Part shown: positions 43,723 through 54,437 of the stretch, piece by piece
Position numbering within the stretch: the stretch's first letter is position 1
How the letters are laid out: every line of letters starts with the position of its first letter
Source of the DNA: Simmondsia chinensis
Taxonomy: Eukaryota > Streptophyta > Magnoliopsida > Caryophyllales > Simmondsiaceae
DNA length: 64,000 nt
Assembly: GCA_018398585.1 (NCBI GenBank)
Contig: JAGTTD010000001.1
Location: forward strand, 12,774,501 to 12,838,500
Direction: 5' to 3'
The notes under the pieces: generated by a model
Databases searched by the model: none
The model's input: the letters and a program-made list of their open reading frames with translations, nothing else
Told to the model about the DNA's origin: nothing
Position numbers and translations under genes: made by a program

Positions 43723-44700
43723 CTAGTGTGCTTTTGATGTAGCAAAGTATTCGTTTAACAACTTGCCAATGGTTAGTATGGGTGCATGCATAAATTGTAA
43801 TACAAGGTTGACTGCGTAACAAATGTTAGAATGGATCGTGGTCATGTATTGTAGAGCGCCTATAACACTCCTGTATTCAGTGGGATCTGCTACGTGGTCA
43901 CCTTCACCTAGCGTTAGTTGTGCTCGAGCGAGTAAGGGTGTTTTGAGTGGTTTGATATCATGAGCTTGTGTTTGTAAGTAGGTCCATAGCATATTTGTGT
44001 TCGGAGAGGAAAAGGCCATGTTTGTCAGGCTTGGCTTCTATGCCAAGAAAGTAATGGAACGGCCCAAGGTCCTTCATGGAAAAGTGGTGGGAGCAGGAAG
44101 TGATGTGATGTGTTAGATGGGTTGAGTTTGTACCTGTGAGTATGATGTCATCAACATAAAGGTGCAAACAAGTTAGGTTATTTTTAGTTTTTTGTATAAA
44201 AAGTGATGGGTCAACTCGATAATAAAGAAAACCTGAACTGTGGAGAAACGAACTAAGCTGTTGGAACGAGGCCTGAGAGGCTTGTTTGAGGCCATACAAT
44301 GCTTTCCGAAGGCGACATACATAGTCAGGAAAGTTAAGATGTGTGAAGCCTTGAGGTCGTCTCATGTAAATTGCTTCCTCTAGTTGCCATGTAGGAAAGC
44401 ATTTTTAACATCTAACCGGTGTACTTGCTAATCGTGAGTGACGGCCAGGTAAAGTATGAAGTGGATGATTGTGGGTTTAACAACAGGACTAAAAGTTCCT
44501 TGTAGTCAATGCCCTCATGTTGGTGAAAGCTTTGAGCTACACAAGATAGGATTTAAAACGTTCGAATAAAACATCCACTATGTACTAGACCTTATATTTC
44601 CATGTACTTCATTAAAGATTTTTATTCGAGTCATACGGGACAAGTCCCAACTGTGATTTTGGATGAGCGCATTGAACTCATTCACCATTGCCTCTTGCCA
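43723..44700 (-). pseudogene. Copia-1 reverse transcriptase
   Basis: 44365-43958 is the clearest piece: MRRPQGFTHLNFPDYVCRLR, KALYGLKQASQASFQQLSSF, LHLYVDDIILTG (YVDD catalytic motif intact) and FSMKDLGPFHYFLGIEAKPD. 44019-43723 continues with TPLLARAQLTLGEGD, DPTEYRSVIGALQYMTTIHS, a typical copia RT/RNase H junction. 44700-44366 has the finger region with stops. The pieces are in order but frameshifted. Confidence 0.88.
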
Positions 44701-45473
44701 TTAAAAGTTTTTCACCGCTTGAAAAAAAACATGTAGTTTCTTGTATGATTGTGATTGTGGACAGTATGAGGGGGTATTTGGGCTTGCGTATACCTGCTTT
44801 AAGCTGAGTTTGCATTGGGTGCGCATTGGGCTGTTCACTGCGGCTGACCTAGTTCTGAGCATTAGCAATTTAGGGGTTAGGGGGTCAAGAAAATTCAAGG
44901 AACCAGCCTGTGGTGCTTCTGCGGTTTCAGTCTGGATAGGGGAGGTCATTACTGGGTGTGCGGGCTCAAGGTTGTCGCTTCGGTTAAGCGCGACCTACGT
45001 TTGGTGTGTAGGGGAGGGTACACATGTTTTTGTTTTTATTTTTATTTTTTTTTGGGGTGGGGAGGTGGGTGGGTGAGGGAGGGGGAGAGACCATGGCAGT
45101 AGGGTGATAGAGGTGGTGGGGAGCCTAAGCTGGTAGGTTCTATCAGTGTTGGTGGTGATGGTGGCCAGTGGGCTTGATGGTGGGAGGTACTGTTCGTTAG
45201 GTGTGGTGGAGTTGAGGTCGTGGTTGTTTGTATGGCTAGGGGCGGAGGAGAGGTTGCATCAGACTTAGGAGGGTTTGAGACAACTAAGTTGTGGTAGGGA
45301 AAACTTGGGTCAAAGAAGACAACATGTCGACTTATATAAATGCATTTGGATTTGGGATTAAGGCATCTATATCTAGCGTAACCTAAGAAAATGCAAGCTG
45401 CTGATCTTATGGCACGTTTATGAGGGGCATGGGGTGTGCGGTTGGGTAACAAACATGCCCAAAAACTCGACAT
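44701..45473 (-). pseudogene. Copia-1 integrase C-terminus and linker
   Basis: The text ACIFLGYARYRCLNPKSKCI and YISRHVVFFDPSFPYHN is the conserved copia integrase C-terminal end (CVFLGYS..KGYKCL.....SRHVVFDE). It is followed by a Ser/Pro/Thr-rich linker and then MRTQCKLS-like text before RT. The catalytic core of integrase is missing through 5' truncation. Confidence 0.82.
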
Positions 45474-45728
45474 TGGTTGTAATATCGTAGTTTTTGAAAA
45501 CGTTTTTCAAAAGTGGAGATGTTGGTTGAGAGCGGAGTAGGAACGTGATTTATAGTGAAATGGGAAGTACAAAAAGCGTCACCCCAAAATTCCTAAGGTA
45601 GTTTAGGGTGTATTAAAGCGTCAATGCCATTTCAGATAGATGTTGATGCTTAGGCCATCACATTTTGTTGTAGGGTATCAGGACATGATAAGCGGAGGCG
45701 AATCCCAATGCTCTGACATAGTGCATTC

Positions 45729-47826
45729 TATCGGGAAAGAATATGAATTTTGTTGAAAAATAAACTCTGATACCGATTATTGGGTTCACAGGTCTCGACC
45801 ATAGTCACAACAATAAGCACCTATTAGAGCACTTAGAGTAGGAGACTCTTCTCTCAACCTAAAGCCCTGATCGGAGAGTCAAGCTTTGTGACACCTCACT
45901 TGCAAAAGTTCCCGGAAATAGTTTTATCTCTATAAACCTTTTGACCTAATACCAATTGTTGGGACGAATTTCAAAAATTCTCCCTAAAGTTTACGCAGCG
46001 GAAGGGGTTTAGAATTCAAATTATAAACCTAGGGTTGATTTAAAATTCCTAATTTTAAATCTAAAGTTTTAAATTCATAATTTAAATCTACATATCTAAA
46101 TTTTAAATTTAGATCTTCAGACCTTTTACTCTAATATATTCATAACAATACATAAACTTAAATGGGCATAATAATGAATACTGTAAATAAATAGAAAAGC
46201 AAAACTAAAAGAAGAAGGAAAGAAGAACATACCAGAAATTGGTCTAATAATAAAAAATACCAAGAAAATAGAGACCCCGAGATCCTCTACACAATGACCT
46301 CAAAAGAAAAATTTAATAGGAAATTTTCTCTCCAATTAGGTCTTTGAAACAATTTCAAAAATCCTAAAAATTTGTTTCAATTGAATTACCAAATCTCTGG
46401 AATAGGTATCTCTATTTATAGGAGTATACTGGAGCAAAAAAACCTTGATTTTTTTCGATGTGAGATTACCCAATTTAAAACGAAATGCAACATTTAAGAC
46501 AAACATAAGCCAAAACGCGTCGTTTCAAGCACAGGGAAATCGCGTGCTCTCGCCCATCACCGCGTGCCACATGGCACGTGATGATTCGTCCTCTTCCGCA
46601 GACGCGGATTGCCCAAGGCGCTCTGGTACGTCTGATCTAGAGCACATGGATCGTGCGTCCTGTGCGATTTTTCGTGATTTTTTTTATTTTGCTTTATTTC
46701 CCACATGTAAAAAATTCAACTTATGAATTTTAATTTTCAAAATAATTTTATTTTATAATTTTTAATTTTTATTCATCCCATGAATAACGTTTGGCAAAAT
46801 TAATTTACCCATCTCGTGGACATTCATCTCATGAATTCTTTAATATTTTTCCGATGGCAATAAAAACAGAGGGTTGAGTAGGGATCTCAGGGACAATTTA
46901 AATCTATCTCCAAATGGGCTAAATTAATCATCTCAGGAAATAATTTAATTACCATTCAATGAGATTTAATTCCACTAAATAAATCTCACTATACTCCAGA
47001 CTTAAATCATTTATTCTATATCTCCCTCCTAGACTATATCGATGACAACAACCCCTCCATAAGATGTCCATGACAAAGGATAAATATAACCACTACCATT
47101 ATCCTTCTCACAGCTTCTCCATTAGTTACCGACTCGCCCTTTACTTAATAATTCATTTATACTTGAACATATTCATAGTATAAATTCTAAATGTCAAACA
47201 CTTGAAATACCTTGGCCAAAGTTTCCAAACTATTCAAATATTTGTGAATCAGCTAAAGGGACATCTATATCTCATAAGAGACCGCAGATTCCTTATTGAA
47301 TAAAGGATCTTTGTCACACTTCACGCCGCTATCCAGTGTACGTGGGAATTCAGTCATGCATTTAGACCTTAGTTATAGTACACTAAAGTAACTAACGCTT
47401 CATGTACAAGTCCAGAATGCCCTCAGGATTTAGAGTCGTCATTCAAATAGTAAAACGTGAATCACTCATCTCCGATAGTAGTCTAGAAATAAGTAACCCA
47501 CATGGTCCAACTCAACATGTCAAACTTATTGCACACACCAACCTAACACTTTTGGATCACCATCCAAATGACCAAGACAAGTCATCTAAAGTGTCACGTT
47601 ATAGTCTTCACATATAAGTGGTGCAAACTTGTCTTCGACTACGAGCCTTTCAGTCAACAATTAATACGATTTGTTCCAAGTTTGTCTGTGGCTTAGTCTC
47701 ATAAACCACTTAGAACAAATATGTAATTTGTAGTCTGAGTACTATACCCATCTCATGGATGTCTCCCAAAAGAATATCACATGTAGTATAAATGCTCGCT
47801 TACACAAATTTAACTAGGAAACGACT
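45729..47826 (-). repeat. 3' LTR of copia-3, left part
   Basis: The LTR is split by the chromovirus; the remaining 77 bp lie at 58599-58675. The left end TATCGGGAAAGAATATGAAT matches the left end of the 5' LTR at 62869 (TGTTGGGAAAATATATAATT), and similarity continues through 46760, against 62869-64000. Inside it are two primer-site/LTR-end-like modules: CTCTGATACCGATTATTGGG (45765-45784) and CCTAATACCAATTGTTGGG (45945-45963). The reassembled LTR is about 2.2 kb. The rest (46760-47826) has no partner in the window. Confidence 0.75.
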
Positions 47827-48229
47827 TGTTAGCTTCCAATTCAAAATTAGAAGTCTAACCTTGTAGAAGAAAGAGTTGAGATGAGAAGAGAAGTGAAAGG
47901 GGATGAGAAATAGAGAAGGAGATGAGAAAAGAGAGAGAAATTCCAAAAGGAGTCCTGATTTTTATTAATTGGATGATGAATTACAAGCTTAAGAGCCTAT
48001 TTATACAAATATTAGAACATTGCATCTAATCAACTAAGAATAACCGACTCAAAGTTATTTTGGCTCCAAACAACAGCACAACCGCCAGATTTGACCAGCC
48101 CTTGACCAACCGACCTCCCTGGGCGCCAACCCGACCCCAACTAACATTTGAATTATTACAACTCGACAATGGAAATCAAAAACAAAAATACAACCAGAAA
48201 TTACAATTAAAATTAATCGATTCATAACA
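47827..48229 (-). repeat. 3' LTR of the chromovirus
   Basis: On the minus strand it starts TGTTATGAATCG and ends GCTAACA. TATAAATA at 47998-48005 (minus) is a good TATA box. The first bases provide the last codons and stop of pol (ATG TTA TGA). Confidence 0.93.
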
Positions 48230-48600
48230 TTCCCTCCCTCTTGAGAAACTTCTTGTCCTCAAGGAGTAAAATTTGGGAATTGACTCTTCAAGAAATTGCA
48301 ATTCTCCCAAGTCATCAAGTTCTTGTCCAAGTTGCTCCAAGTCACCAACACCTCTTGCACAGCCCCATGATCATGCTGCAGCGTCCTCCTGGCCTTAACA
48401 GCAGTAGGCTGCAGCACCAGCATCCCATTTGATTCTGCATCAGGTGGCTTGCGAGCGACGTCAGCATCTTTCTTGACCTGCCTTTTAAGTAAGGGAAACA
48501 TGGAACACCGGGTGAATGTATGAATGTGAAGGTAAGTCAAGCTTTTATGCAACATTGCCAACTTTCTCCAAGATTTTGTATGGGCCAGAGAAACGAGCAC
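48222..48600 (-). pseudogene. Chromodomain and C-terminus of chromovirus pol
   Basis: Text HTFTRCSMFPLLKRQVKK, then VLVTWSNLDKNLMTWENC and NFLKSQFPNF, followed in frame terms by LEDKKFLKREGML and TGA. The W-x-L...TWE..FLK..FP pattern is the chromodomain of chromoviruses, which steers integration toward marked chromatin. The stop codon lies inside the 3' LTR (48222-48224). The frame joining it to integrase is interrupted, so it is annotated as broken. Confidence 0.82.
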
Positions 48601-48721
48601 TTAGCTTGACATTATGTTTGACAGCCAAGGAAGACTATCTATACGGTTGTAATTTAAGGTAAACCATGTGTCCAACTTCATAGTTTTTGTCTACCCTTTT
48701 TTTGTCGGCATAAAATTTCAT

Positions 48722-50113
48722 TCATGCCCGAGCTTGTTGGAGATTATCCTTAGGAACTTGCACAAAACGTCTCCTCTGCTGCACTAAATCCATTGCTGCA
48801 GAATCAGTCCCACGCGGTTGTTGCAACGACATTGGTGAAGGAGGAGGATAACAATACAAAGCTAGGAAAGGTGAGGTGCCAATTGATATATGGAAGTGAG
48901 TGTTGAACCAAAACTCCGCCAAAGAAATCGAATGATTCCACTCTTTGGGCCTTAAGAAAACCATACTCTGAACGTATTGTTCTACACATTGGTTGACTCG
49001 TTCGGTTTGGCCATCTGTTTGAGGATGATAAGAGGAACTAAGTGCCAATGTGGTACCCATCAACTTGAACAACTCCCTCCAAAATGTGCTTGTGAAAATC
49101 TTGTCTCGATCTGACACAATAGATTGAGGCAATTAATGTAATTTGTAAATATTGTCAAGGAAGATCCTTGCCAATTTTTCAGTGGCAACGGGTCGAGCAA
49201 GAGTAATGAAATGGCTATACTTGGTAAAACGATCCACCACTACCCATATAACCTCCTTGCCTTCAGGCTTCGGTAATCCCTCGATGAAGTCCATGCTAAT
49301 ATTAATCCATCGACCCTTGTAACGATGATCTCCCAACTTTGTTTGTTGACATACTTCACAAGCCTTCACATACTCACTCACTTCTTTTTTCATGCTTGGC
49401 CAAGTAAAGTACACTTTAACCCTTTGATACGTGCCTTCAACACTGGCATGGTCTCCCCAAGATGCATCATGAGAAGCTTGTATTATCTGATTCCTCAATT
49501 CAGTAGATGAACCAATGTACAACTTGCCACTGCATCTGATCAGACCTCTCTGCACGGTTATATCAGCACCCAGATTTCCCTTTTCTGCACCTTTCACAAG
49601 AGCATTAGCAAAACAATCTTGGGAAAAAGAATCACCCTCATATGTCTTGTATATCTCTTCCAACCAAGAAGGAACCACCACAGATAAAGCACTACACTGG
49701 CCACTGTCAGCATCTTCAAATTTTCGGGATAGAACATCGGCAGCCACATTCTCTTTGCCTCTTCTATACTCAATGTCATAATCTAGGCCAAGCATCTTCA
49801 TAAGACCTTTATTTTGAATCCTCATCACAATCTTTTGCTCAAGGAGATGCTTGAGGCTTTGGTGATCCGTTCGAATGATGAACTTGTGACCTTCCAAGTA
49901 GTGCCTCCATTTTTCCACGGCTACGAGAATTGCTAAATATTCCTTCTCATAGGTTGACATAGCTTGATGCTTAGGACTAAGGGCTTGGCTCAAGTAAGCA
50001 ATAGGCCTTCCATTTTGAGAAAGAACAGCCCCTATACCAGTACCACGCGCATCGGTCTCCAAAACAAAGCATTCGGTGAAGTTTGGCATGGCTAACACTG
50101 GTGCAACACACAT
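48722..50113 (-). pseudogene. Chromovirus RNase H and integrase
   Basis: Frame 50113-49133: RNase H (FVLETDARGTGIGAVLSQNG, RPIAYLSQALSPKHQAMSTY, EKEYLAILVAVEKWRHYLEG, FIIRTDHQSLKHLL, with TDA, E, and TDH present), then the integrase zinc domain (ASHDASWGDHASVEGTYQRV, VKACEVCQQTK) and core (ISMDFIEGLPKPEGK, VVVDRFTKYSHF). A stop at 49133-49135 interrupts it. The same frame resumes at 49132-48722 with SIVSDRDKIFTSTFWRELF and SSSYHPQTDGQTERVNQCVE, completing the D,D,E core. Relative to RT the frame shifts at about 50100. Confidence 0.93.
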
Positions 50114-52020
50114 TGCAGCTGAAGAGCTTCAAATGCAGCTTGAGATCTCTCATTCCATGCAAAACCATCCTTCTTCAAGGGTTCAGTTAAAGGTTTGGCA
50201 ATAGAACCATAACCCTTAATGAATTTCCTATAATACCTGGTCAATCCCAAAAAACCTCTCAATTGCTTCAAGGTGATCGGAATTGGCCAATCTTGCATTG
50301 CTCGGATCTCATTAGGATTGGTGGAAACCCCCTCTTGAGAGATGACATGACCCAAATACTCAAGCTTATTTTGAGCAAACGAGCATTTGGACAACTTTGC
50401 AAAAAACTTGTGTTGCCGCATCACTACAAAGACCTGTCTGAGGTGAGTGAGATGAGCTTCATAAGTTGAGCTATAAATCAGTATGTCATCAAAGAAAATG
50501 AGCATTGAATTCCTCAGAAAAGGCTTGAAAACGTCATTCATGGCTGCTTGAAAAGTGGCCGGAGCATTTGTTAAGCCAAAAGGCATAACAACAAACTCGA
50601 AATGCCCATGATGAGTCTGAAAGGCTGTCTTGTAGATATCCGGCTCGAGGACCCTGATTTGATGATACCCCTGTCTCAAATCCAACTTAGAAAAGAAGCA
50701 AGCTCCATGCAACTCGTCAAGCAAATCATCTATGACTGGGATGGGAAACTTGTCCTTCACTGTTAAGGCATTTAACCGTCGATAGTCGATGCACATTCTA
50801 GCCGAACCATCTTTCTTCTTCACAAGGATCACAGGTGAAGCAAAAGGACTCTGGCTTGGTCTAATGAGACTCATGTGAAGAAGCTCCCCAACTTGCCTCT
50901 CAATTTCTGTGTTTTGGCCATGAGCATACCGATATGGCCTGATCTTCACCGGATCAACATTTGCACCCAAGGGAATGGCATGGTCCACACTCCTTTGAGG
51001 AGGAAGACTCTTAGGCTGTTCAAACATGTCCTCAAATTCTTCCACTAAGGACTGAACTTCTGGTTGAATAGCCTGCTGCAACTCTACCGTAGATACCATG
51101 AACAAATGCCCAATCCATTGTATTGCTTTCTTCTTGATTCCATCTTGCACACGTTTGCCATCAATCAGCTTGAGTTGAGCTTCCTCTGATATGCCTTTCA
51201 AGGATACTTTGGTGCCATGAACCTCAAATGCCACGGTCATCTTATCAAAATCAAACACAACAGGGTTGAAGGTTCTCATCCAATCCACCCCAAGCACCAT
51301 ATCGCAACCTCCCAAAGGAAGAACTCTGAAATCAAAGGTGAATTGATGATCTTGCATAGACCATGGGAATGCTAGGCACTTGTTTTGAGTTGTTAAGGAG
51401 TTGCCATCAGCCACCATCACCGCCAAGGGATGAGTATTTGTCACCTCATGCTTAACCTTCTTAATCAACTTTGGATCAACGAAACTATGTGTACTCCCAC
51501 TATCAATAAGGACAATGATGGAGTGTTTTCCAGCCCTGCCTCTGATTTTGATAGTGTTATGAGCTCCACTACCGGTCAAAGCCTTCATTGATATCTCCAC
51601 TTCGTCATCACTCAATTCCTCTTGTGAAGTATAACCAACACTGTCATGTTCTGCATCTGATCGGTCACTGCCAGAATCAGCTTCATCAAGGGACCCTTTA
51701 GAGCACATTAATGCTTGAGATTTGCACCTATGACCAGGCTGATTTGGTTGATTACAACGAAAGCATAACCTCAATGAACTCTTGTCAACAGCTCGCTTAA
51801 AACCAGCACCAGAATTTGTTCTCGGTTGTGGTCTGAACCTACTGCCGAACTGCTTATTTTTGTCATTTGGTTGAACTTGAGTGGCTTCAATCAACTTTGC
51901 CTTGTTGTATGCACTTGACAAAGTCTTAGGACCAATGGCTTTCACCATATTCTTGATCCTTGGCTTCAATCCACTTACAAAGCATGAAACATAATAAGAT
52001 TCAGCATCCTCCCGGGAGGT
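50092..52020 (-). pseudogene. Chromovirus gag C-terminus, protease and RT
   Basis: A single open frame of 625 residues. It starts in gag (LKPRIKNMVKAIGPKTLSSA), with a CCHC knuckle LCFRCNQPNQPGHRCKSQ (C-x2-C-x6-H-x3-C in this copy). Protease follows with catalytic VLIDSGSTHSFVDPKLI and MVLGVDWM. RT follows with ARMCIDYRRLNALTVKDKFP, DDLLDELHGACFFSKLDLRQ, FEFVVMPFGLTNAPATFQAA, MLIFFDDILIYS (FDDI at the YxDD position, which is Phe here) and KLEYLGHVISQEGV, then the connection domain. Overlap with the next frame marks a single frameshift at about 50100, at the start of RNase H. The polyprotein would be cleaved by its own protease in the particle. Confidence 0.93.
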
Positions 52021-52759
52021 AAGGACAAAACTAATAGCAAGTTAGCTTTAAGTTCTCAAATCTGATCATATACTCTCTCACGAATGAAGTTTGAGTCAAC
52101 TTGTTAAAGCTATCCACAACATCCGTTGATTCACCTTCTCCATAAGTTCACACATTTCTTCTACGAATTGGCCCCAAGAAAGATTCGGTTTGCTCTTCAA
52201 CAAACTATAATACCAAACCTCATGATCTCCATGGAGATGAACTGCAGCCAGCTGAAGTTTTTCCTCATCAGGTATGTTATAATACAAAAAATACCGATCA
52301 CATCTCCTTAACCATGATTCCAGTTGTCTACCATCAAAAGGATCAATTTCTACTCTTGGATGCCTGTAATTACCACTCCTAACACTAGATGTATTGTTGT
52401 TACTCACTGATCTATGCTGGAAATGTCGATCAGGAGGTCTGCCCAGGTGCTCAAACTCATCAATTATGATTCTGTGCTGCAGAACAGAATTCTATGGACT
52501 GACATTTAAGTCTGCTTTCAAGGAATCTGATCTGCAATGTACTTGTCCAGAAGCACGATCCTGATGATCTACATCAATTTTAGGTTGCAAGGGTTGATTC
52601 TCAGCTGATCTAATGTGAATTGAAGGACCTACATCAGGTTACATTATCGGAGTTTTTCCTCGAGTCCTGCAAACTTCTTCGGTTCTGTCAGCCGTGCTTT
52701 GCTGCTGATCTGCTTCAACCTGATGAAGGATCTGACTCGCAGGCTTTAAGATTGTATTG
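52021..52759 (-). pseudogene. Chromovirus gag, middle part
   Basis: 52407-52096 has the retrotransposon gag core YRHPRVEIDPFDGRQLESWL, RRCDRYFLYYNIPDEEKLQL and HGDHEVWYYSLLKSKPNLSW. Further upstream (52750-52410) the frame is linker-like with stops. The nested element at 52760-57777 separates it from the gag start. Confidence 0.88.
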
Positions 52760-53348
52760 TGTTATGATTCGAGAAACCGAGGCATGGAAATCATGGTAGT
52801 TGCGTATTGTCCTGCTGCTGAATTGTTGGTATGTTGCTGCTGTGCTGAAATGTTGGCTGTTATATTGCTGATTGGAGTTGATTGGTTTAGTAAATCATGT
52901 ATTAGTAGTTGCATTGTATTGTCTTTAGTTGTTTAAATGTAATAAGCTGTAGAGGATGGCGTGAAACAAGGGTCCGAAAAAGTGCTGTAAATGTTAGTTG
53001 CTGCAGCAGGTTATAGTTCTGATAGGAAGTGGCGTTTTGGAGCCAAATAGGATTTGAATGTTAGTTAAGCTTTAGTTCTAGATAATTCTAGATAATTCCT
53101 AAGTGGTTTAGTCCTTGTGAGGTTAGATTCAAAGTATTAGGCTCATACTATATAAGTAGTATAAATAAGGGGTCTTAGCTCGTAATCCTAAACTTTTGAT
53201 GAATGAATTGATACATTTGGTTCTATCTCTATTTGCTCATCTCCTTTCCCTTCTTTCTCTCATCTAAACTCTATATTCTTTCTCATCTCATACTCTCACT
53301 ATCCCAACCAAGGTTAAGGTTCAAGAGCCAATCTTCGAAACCTTAACA
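52760..53348 (+). repeat. 5' LTR of the nested element
   Basis: Starts TGTTATGATTCGAG and ends CTTAACA. TATAAATA-like text (53157-53168, GTAGTATAAATAAGG) is a candidate TATA box. A CT-rich stretch follows (53225-53300). Confidence 0.9.
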
Positions 53349-53349
53349 A

Positions 53350-53363
53350 TTGGTATCAGAGCC
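53350..53363 (+). promoter_or_regulatory. Primer-binding site, initiator tRNA-Met
   Basis: TTGGTATCAGAGCC directly after the 5' LTR: the common plant primer site. Confidence 0.9.
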
Positions 53364-54437
53364 TTGATTTGGCTTCCGAATCAAGCTCATATCTGAAAAA
53401 AATTATAAATTCTGATTAATTGTGTTGCAATTAATCAACAAAAGAAGGTTGGATACTGATTTAATTCAGATTTGGTGATCCGAAATTCAAATCTGAATTG
53501 ATTGAAGAGTTTTGGCGGTATTGCATTTGCCTGGGAAGATTGCTTTCGGTTGGGACTTTAAGTGACCATATTATATTGAAGGAAGTTCAATTGATCAGTA
53601 TTTGTTGAGTACAATCAACATCAAGCTGATTTGGATTGAAATTCAATAGCATCGATCAAGCATTTGCTGCAGAAGTGGAGAAATGAAGTAGTTGCAGTGC
53701 TGAAAATTGATGCTGAGCTAACTTGATCGATCATCCCTTGATCGGTTGAGAAAGAAGTTTTGAATTGAGCTATATGATCCACATTATACCTGATCATCAT
53801 CCAAATAGAAGAAATCATCAGAATGGAGGTGATTACAGATGTTGTAATTCAGAAGTTGAAGATTGAGGTAAGGGTCTACTAAACTTCAAGTTGCAATTCA
53901 TTGAGAATTCGTGTTTGTTTTTGGATGATGTCGAAATTGTGTTGCTAAGCATAAAAGTAGTGAGAATTCATCAGAATCTACGGTGATCTTTGAGCATTAT
54001 ATGCTATTGAGTTGAGATGTGCTTAGGCGAAAAACTTGTCAGCAGAGGCGAAATCTGACAGGAGAAGCGGAAGTGTTGAAATCCGATTTCGTTCATTGAG
54101 ATCGCTTGAATGTTGTGTTAAGAACTTGATTTTGATTTAGAGTTGAGCCTAATTCAGAAGTGTGAGTCGATTTACGCGACTAAAACGTGGCTGTCAGAAT
54201 TCTTTCGTGGTTAGGGTTTGTTCGACGATTTGTTCGAAATTTATCAGTTAGGGTTTATATTCATTAGCGATCATAGAACCGATAGCAAGGGATTGTTTGT
54301 GCGAACGAATGAGTATAACTTCATAAATCAATCGATTGTTGAAGAGTTGGAAAACAAGTTTGATATTTCTGCGAATTTCAATATTGTACTTTGCGGAAAT
54401 GCTGATTCTAGATCGAAGTTGTTGTTCATTTGGAAAT

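Larger units (their letters stand above)
43052..43822 (-). pseudogene. Copia-1 RNase H, split by a 5S-derived SINE
   Basis: The upstream half (to about 43512) has LGHNLSILPRSQVIIIAFSN, ANWGG and SKKQATVSKSSTKSEY. After the SINE, 43260-43052 continues QVVAKSDWLRYLLRDLDLRH, EPTIVYCDN, RTEHVNVDFHYVQDKVLKG. Removing the SINE and one copy of its 16-bp target duplication rejoins the domain in the right order, so the SINE is younger than this copia. Confidence 0.88.
42495..45728 (-). mobile_element. Ty1/copia fragment (copia-1), 5'-truncated
   Basis: On the minus strand, from right to left: C-terminal integrase and linker (45473-45042), a low-complexity linker (44949-44701), RT (about 44700-43960), RT thumb (44019-43723), and RNase H (43822-43060, split by a SINE). 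Then come the closing text and a purine tract (AGCTTGAGGGGGCGT, 42932-42946 reversed) followed by LTR-like sequence to about 42495. The 5' part is missing where copia-3 begins at 45729. LTR edges are not confirmed because the partner LTR is absent. Stops and frameshifts make it inactive. Confidence 0.82.

Noticed and set aside
53350..53363. TGGTATCAGAGCC strings as tRNA gene parts
   Set aside because: They occur directly inside LTR ends and match retrotransposon primer sites; no cloverleaf surrounds them.
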